Part shown: piece by piece, positions 1 to 7,420 of the stretch
Layout of the letters: each line of letters begins with the position of its first letter
Position numbering within the stretch: position 1 is the stretch's first letter
Assembly: GCF_944384695.1 (NCBI RefSeq)
Contig: NZ_CALWUQ010000019.1
Location: 1 to 34,416, forward strand
Reading direction: 5' to 3'
From: an uncultured Agathobaculum sp.
GTDB taxonomy: Bacteria > Bacillota > Clostridia > Oscillospirales > Butyricicoccaceae
Length of the DNA: 34,416 nucleotides
Position numbers and translations under genes: made by a program
Notes under the pieces: generated by a model
Databases searched by the model: none
Seen by the model: only the letters and a program-made list of their open reading frames with translations
Told to the model about the DNA's origin: nothing

Positions 1-23
1 ACCGTTCTGCCAAAAGCTACGTG

Positions 24-431
24 CTAGCAGGACGGTTCTTTTTGCCTTATTATGCGGTGTTGCCTTAGAAATTTTCTCACGGGGGTAATAGGATAAGGCA
101 TGGGGCAGTATTCTGAAACGATTACGGTTCTCTTGCGGGAATTTTTATGTTTTCCGGCAAAATCCGGATCACGCAGATGTAGGAGTGGGCATTGAATTAA
201 GCTGTCTTTGGATACCGTAGCCGGAGTGCTTTGAAAAAAGAAGTCCTCCACATCGGCCTGAGTATGTACCTCAGAAACAGACTGATCCGGTGTCTGCCCT
301 TGTTCCGTTCCCGTCCCGGCCCATAGGTCATAGATCCAGCCTGTGGGCGCGCTCATAAGCAGCCATGCACCAAAGACGATCCCTAATGCAATTTTCAAAA
401 TAGAAAGTGGGGAATATTTTTTTTGTTCCAT
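24..431 (-). CDS. Hypothetical membrane-anchored protein
   Basis: A 135-residue protein that I do not recognise. Residues 8-27 form one hydrophobic segment after a short basic N-terminus, so it is probably anchored in the membrane with the rest outside. The middle (about residues 38-60) is rich in Gln, Thr and Asp, like a linker. The C-terminal third is basic and Pro-rich and looks less like a folded domain, so a frameshift that cut the natural C-terminus is possible. The start is supported by a GGAGGA Shine-Dalgarno sequence about 8 nt upstream on the minus strand. It is the last gene of a minus-strand series (lipoprotein, TPR protein, this gene), all in AT-rich DNA that seems to belong to the mobile element. 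Function unknown. Confidence 0.5.
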   Translation of the reverse strand: MEQKKYSPLSILKIALGIVFGAWLLMSAPTGWIYDLWAGTGTEQGQTPDQSVSEVHTQADVEDFFFQSTPATVSKDSLIQCPLLHLRDPDFAGKHKNSRKRTVIVSEYCPMPYPITPVRKFLRQHRIIRQKEPSC

Positions 432-542
432 GGTTCGGGTCCTCCGTGTTTGAATTAACGTGGCATGACCGAATCAAGCGTTATTGTGAACTTTCCGATA
501 AATCGAAAGTTATTCGTCAGGCCATCGCCCCCCAATTTTTGT

Positions 543-1481
543 TCACTTTTGCTCTTTGCTTCTGTTGCCCTGTTTTTCCAACGAGGCCATCATATCCGCT
601 TCTGCTGCTTCCAGTTGGTCTCGGGGCAGAGGGGACTGTTTTGTAAAGCAATCCATGAAAGGCTTCGACCAGTCGGAATCCCCCAACTGACCGAACAGAT
701 TGGATAACTCCTCATAGCTTGCGTAATAACAAGAGTCCTTTTTCAGCACAGAGAAATAATACTCGGCAGCCTGATCCAGTTCTCCCATATCCCAATGAAA
801 GCCCCCAAGGTCATGAAGAACCTCCAAACTTTCAGGTTCCTCATCTAGCGCCTTATGATATAGGGCATAGCCCCTGTTGGGGTCTCGCAGGATACAGCTG
901 GTTGCTGCTGCCTGACAAAGGACATGGGCTTTCTGCTTACAGTCTTTGCACTGGTATGCCTTTAGGAAAAGGTTGTGCGCTGACTGGATATCCCGGAGCT
1001 TCCAAAGGATTTCGCCAGCAGTGCAATAGATCTCCCAGTGTTCGTCGGCCCCCTGATTCTGCTCCAATGCCTCCCATACGCAATCCGCCGCTGCCGCAAA
1101 ATCTCCCCCGGAAACATAGGTGGACACATCATTCAGGATAGCCTCACGGGTCATGAACGCCCTTTTCTCGATCTGCATAAGGTGCTCCTTGTCCTGATGA
1201 AAAAAGATCACAACAAAACTAGGATAAGAAATCACACCATAGTCATGTTCCCCGCCGGCCACGCCCATGGGCTGCTCTGGTGGAAATGCTGCTCCCTGAA
1301 GAAGCTGAATAGCCTGTTCCTTGGTAACACCTCCGGATTCCTCATAAAAGACAGGCTCCATAGGGACGTCCTCCGGCTGTTCCTGATGTAAGTCAGTTTG
1401 AGAACTGGATGCAGGCGCGTTCGCCATGGCGGAATCCACTTCGTTCTTCTTTGACTTTTTAAATTTATCAAACAAACTCAT
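543..1481 (-). CDS. TPR-repeat protein
   Basis: A 312-residue soluble protein with tetratricopeptide-like helical repeats, so a protein-protein interaction role is likely; partner and pathway are unknown. The N-terminus is basic (Lys-rich, residues 5-13) and followed by a Gln/Glu/Pro-rich linker to about residue 50. Residues 52-105 may form a small alpha/beta domain. From about residue 130 to 270 helical repeats with Ala, Leu and Tyr at TPR-like spacing are visible, for example the stretches around YHKALDEEPESLEVLHDLG and LDQAAEYYFSVLKKD. The C-terminus is charged. The start has a GGGGGA ribosome binding site about 8 nt upstream. It lies between the lipoprotein and the membrane-anchored gene on the same strand and is probably co-transcribed with them. 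A 17-bp palindrome lies about 70 nt upstream of its start. Confidence 0.75.
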   Translation of the reverse strand: MSLFDKFKKSKKNEVDSAMANAPASSSQTDLHQEQPEDVPMEPVFYEESGGVTKEQAIQLLQGAAFPPEQPMGVAGGEHDYGVISYPSFVVIFFHQDKEHLMQIEKRAFMTREAILNDVSTYVSGGDFAAAADCVWEALEQNQGADEHWEIYCTAGEILWKLRDIQSAHNLFLKAYQCKDCKQKAHVLCQAAATSCILRDPNRGYALYHKALDEEPESLEVLHDLGGFHWDMGELDQAAEYYFSVLKKDSCYYASYEELSNLFGQLGDSDWSKPFMDCFTKQSPLPRDQLEAAEADMMASLEKQGNRSKEQK

Positions 1482-1549
1482 AACTAATTCCCCCTATTTT
1501 CTCTATCCCATTTCTTCTAAATTTCAATTCATCCGCTCTGTTTCCGCGT

Positions 1550-1566
1550 CTGGACAAAGTGTCCAG
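1550..1566. promoter_or_regulatory. 17-bp perfect inverted repeat, operator-like
   Basis: Arms CTGGACA and TGTCCAG flank an AAG centre. It lies in the 177-nt gap between the lipoprotein and TPR genes, about 70 nt upstream of the TPR start. The 9-mer GTCTGGACA at 1548-1556 recurs at 2515-2523, just upstream of the minus-strand promoter at 2476-2504. That fits one regulator acting at both places, but a 9-mer repeat in about 1 kb can be chance. No T-run follows, so it is not a terminator. Confidence 0.3.
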
Positions 1567-1658
1567 CGGTATATGATCCACAGAAAAACCAAAAGGCGAG
1601 CCTATCCATGCGGCAGGTCACATCATTCACATGAATGTTATATACCATTGGTTAATCT

Positions 1659-2243
1659 TCATTCCTCCTGCTGGCTGTCCTCGTTCCAAACAAAGCTATC
1701 CACAATACTTTGAGCTGCTTTCGATATACTTTCATTTTCTGAACCGGTAAAGTTCGTTGCCTGAACCAAGCAAAAGCCATAATCCTTCAAGATATAATAC
1801 ATATCCGTGATTGTTCCATCTGTATCCTCAATCGTGAAGTTATAAAGTACATAGTCCTGTGCCGTATTCGAACCGCTCCCAGTCAGTTTGACGTCACTGC
1901 TACCCAGTTGCACCGTGAGCTGGCGCATGATTGCATCCCGAAACGTGGTATGCTCATCCAAGCTGTAGGGGCAATCTCCGACGCTGATGGAAATATTGTC
2001 AGGGAGTTCATCGTTTTCATGTCCCTCTTCCACATAGAACGTCATCCCATTTGTAGAATGATCATCCGCTTTGATCCATCCGTCCGGCACCGTATACGTT
2101 CCAGGAAAAGAATCCTCGCCAACCTGATCGGTAACGGAGCTTTCCGACATGGAGTTGTCTGGCTCTATCAAATCGGTATTCCCGCTGTTGCCACACCCCG
2201 TTAGTAGCAACATTACCCCTAACATCGCAACCCATGTTTTCAT
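1659..2243 (-). CDS. Predicted lipoprotein
   Basis: A 194-residue secreted lipoprotein of unknown function. The N-terminus is a classic type II signal peptide: short basic start, hydrophobic core, and lipobox LLTGC, so Cys17 would be lipidated and the mature protein tethered to the outer face of the membrane. A Ser/Asp/Asn-rich linker follows to about residue 45. The rest looks like one compact alpha/beta domain with alternating strands (around FYVEEG, DYVLYNFTIEDTDG and MYYILKDYGFCLVQATNF). Several Clostridial lipoproteins of this size and pattern are annotated only as hypothetical. A GGAGGG ribosome binding site stands about 10 nt before the ATG. It is the first sizeable gene after a promoter, tiny ORF and terminator at 2504-2305, so part of its expression may depend on read-through of that terminator. 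Confidence 0.75.
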   Translation of the reverse strand: MKTWVAMLGVMLLLTGCGNSGNTDLIEPDNSMSESSVTDQVGEDSFPGTYTVPDGWIKADDHSTNGMTFYVEEGHENDELPDNISISVGDCPYSLDEHTTFRDAIMRQLTVQLGSSDVKLTGSGSNTAQDYVLYNFTIEDTDGTITDMYYILKDYGFCLVQATNFTGSENESISKAAQSIVDSFVWNEDSQQEE

Positions 2244-2304
2244 GTTCTTCTTTCCCTCCTGTTTTTATCTACGCCCTTGTTTTCTGCATTCCAAACAGGA
2301 AACA

Positions 2305-2355
2305 AAAAGGCGTTTCTATATGCGCGGTGGCCCGCAAACATAGAAACGCTTTTTT
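2305..2355 (-). terminator. Bidirectional intrinsic terminator
   Basis: Perfect 10-bp arms at 2310-2319 and 2340-2349 (GCGTTTCTAT and its complement) enclose a second small GC stem, GCGG/CCGC. T-runs follow on both strands: CCTTTTTG on the minus strand and GCTTTTTTG on the plus strand. On the minus strand it lies between the 19-codon ORF and the lipoprotein gene, so it would end a short transcript of about 165 nt or attenuate the lipoprotein operon. Confidence 0.75.
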
Positions 2356-2388
2356 GACTTTGTAAAAAGGGCATGACAAAAGCCGGAG

Positions 2389-2448
2389 TTACATAGCCAT
2401 AGCCCCGTTTGCTTGCTTAAGCATGGCAGATACCATAGCGTTTGTCAT
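2389..2448 (-). CDS. Tiny 19-aa Met/Ala-rich ORF (leader peptide or small gene)
   Basis: A 19-codon ORF starting MTNAM and ending GAMAM, with five Met and five Ala. It lies about 25 nt downstream of an excellent sigma-A promoter (2476-2504) and about 35 nt upstream of a strong terminator (2305-2355), so the unit is a complete short transcript. A purine-rich AGAGGGGGG stretch directly precedes the ATG, closer than is ideal. A second in-frame Met at codon 5 would sit about 12 nt from it. The composition does not look like an amino-acid-biosynthesis leader (no run of one regulatory amino acid), but methionine enrichment is notable. It could instead be a noncoding RNA that contains a chance ORF. 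No family recognised. Confidence 0.4.
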   Translation of the reverse strand: MTNAMVSAMLKQANGAMAM

Positions 2449-2475
2449 CCCCCCTCTTAATTACATTTTAAGAAA

Positions 2476-2504
2476 ATTATAGCAAATACCTTGTGGCGTG
2501 GCAA
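2476..2504 (-). promoter_or_regulatory. Sigma-A promoter, minus strand
   Basis: On the minus strand: -35 TTGCCA (2499-2504), exactly 17 nt, then -10 TATAAT (2476-2481). That is 5 of 6 and 6 of 6 consensus bases at ideal spacing. Transcription should start near 2469 and run through the 19-codon ORF and into the terminator before the lipoprotein gene. Confidence 0.75.
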
Positions 2505-2702
2505 CTATTTCTTTGTCTGGACAGGAAATGCGCCGTAGGCTCCATTTTCAAGGCTTGCGCGTTTCGGCAAGTAATTCGGGTATCGCCATACTCCGAAATT
2601 GTCACAGGCCGCAGACCCGTGAAATGCTTGTTTTGGATTTACTTTTGCACTTGAGGGTGTTTGTTCTGTTGGCACTGGCTTATTGGTCGGTAGTAAAATG
2701 GT
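2505..2702 (-). pseudogene. Possible 3' fragment of a decayed gene
   Basis: A minus-strand reading frame stays open for 65 codons between a TGA at 2703-2705 and a TAG at 2505-2507, with no good start. Its first third is Pro/Thr/Gln-rich like a linker. The rest has a protein-like mix with aromatic and charged residues (for example CDNFGVWRYPNYLPKRAS). It ends immediately before the -35 box of the downstream promoter, the position expected for the end of an upstream gene. I do not recognise the family. The upstream part would lie in the AT-rich and poly-T stretch and is not readable. It may be chance. Confidence 0.25.
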
Positions 2703-2762
2703 TCAAATATAAATTGAAAATTTGAAATGAAATAGTATGATATGTGGCCACTGATAGGGCTG

Positions 2763-3303
<541 letters not shown>

Positions 3304-3420
3304 ACGGGCCTGTTGCAGAATTTATATTTTACACGGCCCTGTCATTAAGAGAGCCAAAGTATGGCTGTTTTTTAGAATGACAGGAGTTTGTGTAATCTAT
3401 ACGTTTTGTAGCAGGCCCGT
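3304..3420. repeat. 117-bp nested palindrome, MITE-like or structured element
   Basis: Four sets of complementary arms nest in order: ACGGGCCTG 3304-3312 with CAGGCCCGT 3412-3420, TTACAC 3329-3334 with GTGTAA 3390-3395, CCTGTCATT 3338-3346 with AATGACAGG 3376-3384, and AGCC 3352-3355 with GGCT 3363-3366. The whole could fold as one long interrupted hairpin. The outer ends resemble, by memory, the GG-x-x-CTGTTGCA ends of some IS6-type insertion sequences, so a transposase-less miniature element is one reading. A structured RNA or recombination site is another. It lies upstream of the DUF6870 gene and recombinase. Confidence 0.55.
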
Positions 3421-3531
3421 TCATGTAACCTTGAAAATTCAAGAAAAAGTCTAAAAGATAAGAAATTTCACGATATTTCTTTGCAACCTGTACAAGTAAA
3501 GGTGCATACGCTGAGAGGAGGGGAGTGTGAT

Positions 3532-3789
3532 TTGTTGACAGTAAATGAATTGACGCATTTGAGTGAAGTGGATATCGAAACCGTGGAACGAAATGAATTG
3601 GCACATATTGAAGAAGTCGCGATTGATCCTTCTCTGCCTGCGATAAAGCGAATGTTAGCCTATTTGGATCAGGTGAAAAACCCGTATTGCTTCCTGTGCG
3701 GCAAAACACCGGTCAAGATTTGCTTCTCATCAGAGGGGGATGACTTGAGCGGAAAAGTAAAAACCTATTTCTTGGGATTGAAAAGATGA
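3532..3789 (+). CDS. DUF6870-family small protein
   Basis: An 85-residue acidic protein that I match from memory to the DUF6870 family, small proteins of unknown function common in Clostridial mobile DNA. Visible features are the VDIETVERNELAHIEEV segment, the SLPAIKRMLAYLDQVKNPYC core and a Cys-x2-Cys pair (CFLCGK) that is typical of the family. TTG at 3532 is chosen because a strong GAGAGGAGGGG ribosome binding site (3512-3523) stands 8 nt upstream. A longer frame reaching 3481 lacks a good site. It ends just inside the recombinase promoter, 56 nt before the recombinase, so the two are neighbours in the same element and possibly partly co-transcribed. A role in recombination control is only a guess from position. 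Confidence 0.7.
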   Translation: MLTVNELTHLSEVDIETVERNELAHIEEVAIDPSLPAIKRMLAYLDQVKNPYCFLCGKTPVKICFSSEGDDLSGKVKTYFLGLKR

Positions 3790-3814
3790 CATGTGTAGAG
3801 ATACATAGTATAAT
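3786..3814 (+). promoter_or_regulatory. Promoter of the serine recombinase
   Basis: ATGACA (3786-3791, 5 of 6 consensus), 17 nt, TATAAT (3809-3814). It overlaps the stop codon of the DUF6870 gene and would give the recombinase its own transcript with a leader of about 25 nt. Confidence 0.65.
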
Positions 3815-3845
3815 GATGTCGTGATTATAGAGGATGGGAGGTAAT

Positions 3846-5540
3846 ATGGCACGCATTAGACGTAGTAGTACAGCAAAAGATACAGTGGCTCCGTTGAGAG
3901 TTTGGAAGGTAGGCAAATATATTCGTCTTTCCCGCGATGATGGAAACAGTGAAAGTGAAAGTATCACGAACCAGAGGAAAATCCTTGATGAGCAAATCCC
4001 CGGATATTTCAGCGACGATTACGACATTGTCGATGAATATATTGACGATGGACGAACGGGTACATCGGACGATACACGCCCTGATTTTCTCCGCTTAGTG
4101 GAAGATGTAAAACGCGGAAGAATTAACTGTATTGTTACCAAAAACCTTTCCCGTGCGTTTCGCAATAGTGCAAATCAGGGGAAATTCCTTGAGGAATTCA
4201 TTCCGCTTTATAACACGCGTTTCATTTCGCTTTATGAACCGCGCATTGATACGTTTCTCAATCCGGAAGTCGTGCATAGTCTGGAAGTAAGCATTACCGG
4301 ATTTATGAATGAGCAGTATGCCTACAAGACAAGTGTGGATATTCGCCGTACCTTCGATACAAAACGAAAGAACGGGGAGTTTATCGGTGCCTTCGCTCCA
4401 TACGGACTCATGAAACGACCGGATGATAAAAACAGCCTGATGATCGATGAAGAAGCTGCTGAAGTCGTTCGAGACATATTTCATTGGTTTGTAGACGATG
4501 GCATGAGCAAAAGCGGCATTGTAAAACGTCTCAACGAGCTGGGAATTCCCAATCCTGCTTGCTATAAGCACAGAAAGGGGTTCAAATTCTGTAATCCGCA
4601 GATACAGAAAAATGATGGCTTATGGTGTGAAACAACCGTGCGCAATATTCTCCTAAATCAAATGTATATTGGTAATATGGTGCAGGGCAAGCAAAAGGTA
4701 ATCAGCTATAAGGTGCATGACCGGGTGCGGACGGATGAAAAGGACTGGTATATTGTTGAAAATACGCATGAAGCGATTATAGATCGGGCAACTTTCGACA
4801 AAGCGCAGTCGCTTCATCAGCGGGACACAAGGGTAGCGCCTAATCAGCAAAAGGTATATCTTTTCTCAGGTTTTGTACGCTGTGCGGACTGTAAAAAGTC
4901 TATGACGAGGAAGGTAGCAAAAAAATTTGTATATTATTGCTGCGCGACATACTCTCGCAAGTCTAAAACTGCCTGCACAAAACATACGATCCGAGTGGAA
5001 GTTTTAGAGAAGGCAGTGCTTTTAGCAATTCAGAAGCAGATCGCTCTGGTTGGGAATCTGGCTGAGATCATTGACGAGATCAGTAACGCGCCTGTCATTC
5101 ATACGGAATCGAAACGCATCAATAGTTTGCTCGCTTCGAAACAAAAAGAACTGGAAAAGTTGACTGTCGTTACGGACAATTTATATATGGATTGGCGGAC
5201 GGGAGAGATCGACAAAGCGGAGTATCGAAGAATCAAGGCGAAATTGGAAGCACAGACCACGCAGCTGCAAGAAGTGATTGCGAATCTGCAAAAAGAAAAA
5301 GAAGTTTTCGCAAAAGGAATTAACTCAGATGAACCGTATCTTACCACCTTTTTAAAATACAAGAATATTGACCATCTGGAACGTGGGATTCTGGTGGAAC
5401 TTGTTCATGCCATTTATGTTCACAAGAATGGCGAGATAACAATCGAATTTACCTTTGCAGACCAACACCGGCGGATACTGGAATATATCGAAAACAACCG
5501 TCGAGAATTAGAGGCTTTGGAGAGCAGAAAGGCAATGTAG
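3846..5540 (+). CDS. Large serine recombinase (integrase/excisionase of the element)
   Basis: A 564-residue large serine recombinase, which cuts DNA through a phosphoserine link and integrates or excises mobile elements at att sites. The N-terminal resolvase domain (about residues 20-165) has the YIRLSRDD motif with likely nucleophile Ser29, followed by SITNQR and the DGRTGTSDDTRPDF block. A recombinase domain follows, with the APYGL segment and the ILLNQMYIGNMVQGKQ block. Near residue 345 is a zinc ribbon with CADC and later Cys pairs, and near 400-460 a Lys/Glu/Leu-rich coiled coil, both usual for the family. ATG 3846 is preferred over 3834 because GGGAGG precedes it. The gene is full length, more AT-rich than the chromosome to its right, and ends about 50 bp before a truncated collagen-like gene. 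Large serine integrases usually sit beside their attachment site, so that junction is probably the element's right end. Confidence 0.93.
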   Translation: MARIRRSSTAKDTVAPLRVWKVGKYIRLSRDDGNSESESITNQRKILDEQIPGYFSDDYDIVDEYIDDGRTGTSDDTRPDFLRLVEDVKRGRINCIVTKNLSRAFRNSANQGKFLEEFIPLYNTRFISLYEPRIDTFLNPEVVHSLEVSITGFMNEQYAYKTSVDIRRTFDTKRKNGEFIGAFAPYGLMKRPDDKNSLMIDEEAAEVVRDIFHWFVDDGMSKSGIVKRLNELGIPNPACYKHRKGFKFCNPQIQKNDGLWCETTVRNILLNQMYIGNMVQGKQKVISYKVHDRVRTDEKDWYIVENTHEAIIDRATFDKAQSLHQRDTRVAPNQQKVYLFSGFVRCADCKKSMTRKVAKKFVYYCCATYSRKSKTACTKHTIRVEVLEKAVLLAIQKQIALVGNLAEIIDEISNAPVIHTESKRINSLLASKQKELEKLTVVTDNLYMDWRTGEIDKAEYRRIKAKLEAQTTQLQEVIANLQKEKEVFAKGINSDEPYLTTFLKYKNIDHLERGILVELVHAIYVHKNGEITIEFTFADQHRRILEYIENNRRELEALESRKAM

Positions 5541-5597
5541 AAAGCCAAAATGCTTTCCAATTTTCTTAAAAGCAAAGTTGTGTATAAAAACATGTAT
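5540..5597. other. Putative right-end junction/attachment region of the element
   Basis: Between the recombinase stop and the first Gly-X-Thr triplet are about 55 AT-rich bases. They hold short inverted repeats: GAAAGC 5540-5545 with GCTTTC 5552-5557, and TGCTTT 5551-5556 with AAAGCA 5569-5574. A TAA at 5585-5587 closes the collagen frame leftward, and sequence character changes sharply at about 5597. Large serine recombinases recognise sites of about this size with a 2-nt crossover core. The exact core cannot be fixed without the left end or an empty site. Confidence 0.4.
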
Positions 5598-6067
5598 CTA
5601 CCGGCCCAACCGGTCCAACCGGTCCGGCTGGCACAGGTACAGATGTACAGCTTTTATCTGCCTACTCCACGCCGCCGCAGTCTGGAACCGGTCAGACACC
5701 TCTGCTGTTTGATCGGAATGCCCTGTCCTACGGTACCGCCGTCAGCCATACAGCCAACAGCTCGAATTTTACCATTAACCAACCGGGTGTTTATACCCTT
5801 GCCTTCAATGGCGGGTTTGCCCCTGCAAAAAGTGTGAGCTTTCCGCTCAATCTCAGCACGGTGGCCCAGCTTAACGGCACAGCGTTGCCCGGCGCTGCGG
5901 CGCAGCACAATTTTACCAATCCCAACGATGTGGTAAATCAGGCATTTACGGTGCCGTTTTCGGTTTCTACTGCACCGGCAACCTTACAAGTGGTCAGTAC
6001 GGCAAACGGATTTTTGTACAGCAATATTTCCGCAACCGTAACCAGAAACGGCAGCATACCGACATGA
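5588..6067 (+). pseudogene. 5'-truncated collagen-like (BclA-type) protein gene
   Basis: An open frame without a start codon begins with STGPTGPTGPAG and continues for about 150 residues to the stop at 6067. Three Gly-X-Thr/Ala triplets are followed by a C-terminal domain rich in Asn, Thr, Ser and hydrophobic strands. It contains NQPGVYTLAFNGGF and a final SNISATVTRNGSIPT. This matches the layout of bacterial collagen-like surface or exosporium proteins: Gly-X-Thr shaft plus beta-rich trimeric head. The missing N-terminus and most of the shaft should lie at the far side of the inserted element, outside this window. The frame is otherwise undamaged, so insertion seems recent or excision still selected. 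A strong terminator follows at 6104, as for a complete gene end. It has no promoter or ribosome binding site of its own. Confidence 0.8.
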
Positions 6068-6103
6068 ACAACAATCTGGCGCACGGTGCGTGTGCCGACA
6101 GGG

Positions 6104-6146
6104 AAGGCCCGACCGCTCAAACGGTCGGGCCTTGTGTTGCTTTTTA
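6104..6146 (+). terminator. Intrinsic terminator of the collagen-like gene
   Basis: Perfect 12-bp arms, AAGGCCCGACCG 6104-6115 and CGGTCGGGCCTT 6122-6133, with loop CTCAAA, then a T-rich tail with TTTTT at 6141-6145. It closes the truncated gene and isolates the genes to its right. Confidence 0.85.
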
Positions 6147-6198
6147 GACAAAAAGACAGAAAAAAAGACGGATTTGCGCGAAATAAGATATAAATGGG

Positions 6199-6228
6199 TT
6201 CGACTTCCCGCAAGGAGTATGTTATACT
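6199..6228 (+). promoter_or_regulatory. Likely sigma-A promoter for the zinc-ribbon/degV pair
   Basis: TTCGAC (6199-6204), 18 nt, TATACT (6223-6228), about 70 nt upstream of the zinc-ribbon gene and downstream of the terminator at 6104. The spacing is acceptable and the -10 has 5 of 6 consensus bases. The -35 is weaker. Confidence 0.5.
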
Positions 6229-6297
6229 ATACTCATTCTATTAATGTTCATATCGGCTTGAGAAAAAGCCGTGGCATGCCAAAAGAAGGGAAACAGC

Positions 6298-6486
6298 ATG
6301 ACGATTTTAACCTGTGAATGTGGAAATGAAATTTTTATTATGGATGAAACGCAGGCGACCGCATGGCAATGTGATGCATGCGGACAATGGTATGATTTTT
6401 TTGGTGTGAAAGTGGCGCCTCCGGGGCAAAATGAACCCAAGCCCTCGCCGCATTTGATTAACTGGAGCGCAGGCGAAGAACTGTAA
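6298..6486 (+). CDS. Small zinc-ribbon-like protein
   Basis: A 62-residue protein with CEC at residues 6-8 and CDAC near residues 29-32, a spacing that fits a small zinc ribbon. The tail after residue 40 is Pro-rich and hydrophilic. I do not recognise a named family. Such proteins often act as nucleic-acid or protein-binding adaptors, but nothing here shows which. ATG 6298 is chosen because AAGAAGGGA stands 6 nt upstream. A longer frame from a GTG at 6271 has no such site. The DegV gene starts 12 nt after its stop, so the two form a bicistronic unit under the promoter at 6199. Confidence 0.65.
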   Translation: MTILTCECGNEIFIMDETQATAWQCDACGQWYDFFGVKVAPPGQNEPKPSPHLINWSAGEEL

Positions 6487-6498
6487 AAGGTGAATGAG

Positions 6499-7389
6499 AT
6501 GATCAACAAACAGAAAATTGCGTTGCTGACCGACTCCTGTGCGGATATTCCGCAGACACTGGTGCGCCGGTATGATATTTATGTCGTGCCGCTCAAACTG
6601 ATTTTTTCGGATGGCGAATATGCGGATGGCGTGGATATTACGCCGACCGAGGTCTATCATAGGCTGCCGCAGGAAATTCCCAAAACAACACTGCCGGGCG
6701 GCGATACGGTGGAACAGGCGTTTGCGCGCATCAAGCAGGCCGGATATACTAAAGTGCTGGCAATCAATTTATCCGGCGGCCTGAGCGGCACCGGCAATTT
6801 GGTGCGCTTGATAGGGGAGCAGACTGTCGGACTTGAGGTTGTATCGTTTGACACCCTCAGCGGTTCTCTGGGCATTGGCATGACGGTGATACAGGCGGCG
6901 CGCTGGATTGAAGAAGGATGGTCGTGGAGCGAATTGCTGCGCGCGATTCCTGTGCTGATTCGGGATACGCATGTGTTTTTCTGTGTGGATACATTGGAAT
7001 ATTTGCGAAAGGGCGGACGCATTGGACAAATTGCAGCCGTGGCGGGGACGCTTTTGCAAATCAAGCCGATTATTTCCTTCGCGCCGGATGGGGAATTGAT
7101 TAGCGTTGCCAAAATTCGCGGGCGCAAGGCTGCGATGCAGAAGATGGTGCAGTTGGCGACGGCGCTCGTGCCGCGCGGCGTGCCATTTAATTTGGCGGTC
7201 GCGCATGGCGATTCCCCGGCAGAACTGAAAGAGATACGGGAGATGGCGCAGAAGAGCCTGCCCGATCATCTGCACTTGATGGAGGGGGAAATTGACTGCA
7301 CGCTGGGTGCGTATGTGGGTCCGCATCTGTTGGGGGTTGGGGTGCAGATGCTGACCGACGCACTTTTGGCCGCAGGCAAAGAAAATTAA
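6499..7389 (+). CDS. DegV family fatty-acid-binding protein
   Basis: A 296-residue DegV family protein. Members bind a long-chain fatty acid and, in Firmicutes, can act as FakB-type partners of the fatty acid kinase FakA, presenting the acyl chain for phosphorylation; whether this one does so is inferred from family only. The sequence shows the N-terminal ALLTDSCADIP motif, the TTLPG segment near residue 60, the LSGGLSGT loop that contacts the carboxylate, the CVDTLEYLRKGGRIG motif and a C-terminal GAYVGPHLLGVG motif. Length is normal. ATG 6499 is preferred because AAAGGTG precedes it by about 6 nt; a GTG at 6490 is in frame but falls inside that site. It follows the zinc-ribbon gene closely. 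No fakA is visible in the window. Confidence 0.9.
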   Translation: MINKQKIALLTDSCADIPQTLVRRYDIYVVPLKLIFSDGEYADGVDITPTEVYHRLPQEIPKTTLPGGDTVEQAFARIKQAGYTKVLAINLSGGLSGTGNLVRLIGEQTVGLEVVSFDTLSGSLGIGMTVIQAARWIEEGWSWSELLRAIPVLIRDTHVFFCVDTLEYLRKGGRIGQIAAVAGTLLQIKPIISFAPDGELISVAKIRGRKAAMQKMVQLATALVPRGVPFNLAVAHGDSPAELKEIREMAQKSLPDHLHLMEGEIDCTLGAYVGPHLLGVGVQMLTDALLAAGKEN

Positions 7390-7420
7390 CGGTACTGTAA
7401 CTTTTGTATTGGAGTTTTAA

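Noticed and set aside
3329..3709. 126-codon minus-strand frame over the palindrome and the DUF6870 gene
   Set aside because: It is opposite a plus-strand gene with a strong ribosome binding site and family match, and it starts within that gene.
5601..5630. Short CCGGTCCAA repeats as a CRISPR or satellite array
   Set aside because: They encode Gly-Pro-Thr triplets of the collagen-like shaft and have no spacers.
5592..5837. Frame starting at ATG 5592 in the collagen-like remnant
   Set aside because: It is out of frame with the Gly-X-Thr triplets and head domain; the coding frame is the one that ends at 6067 and lacks a start.
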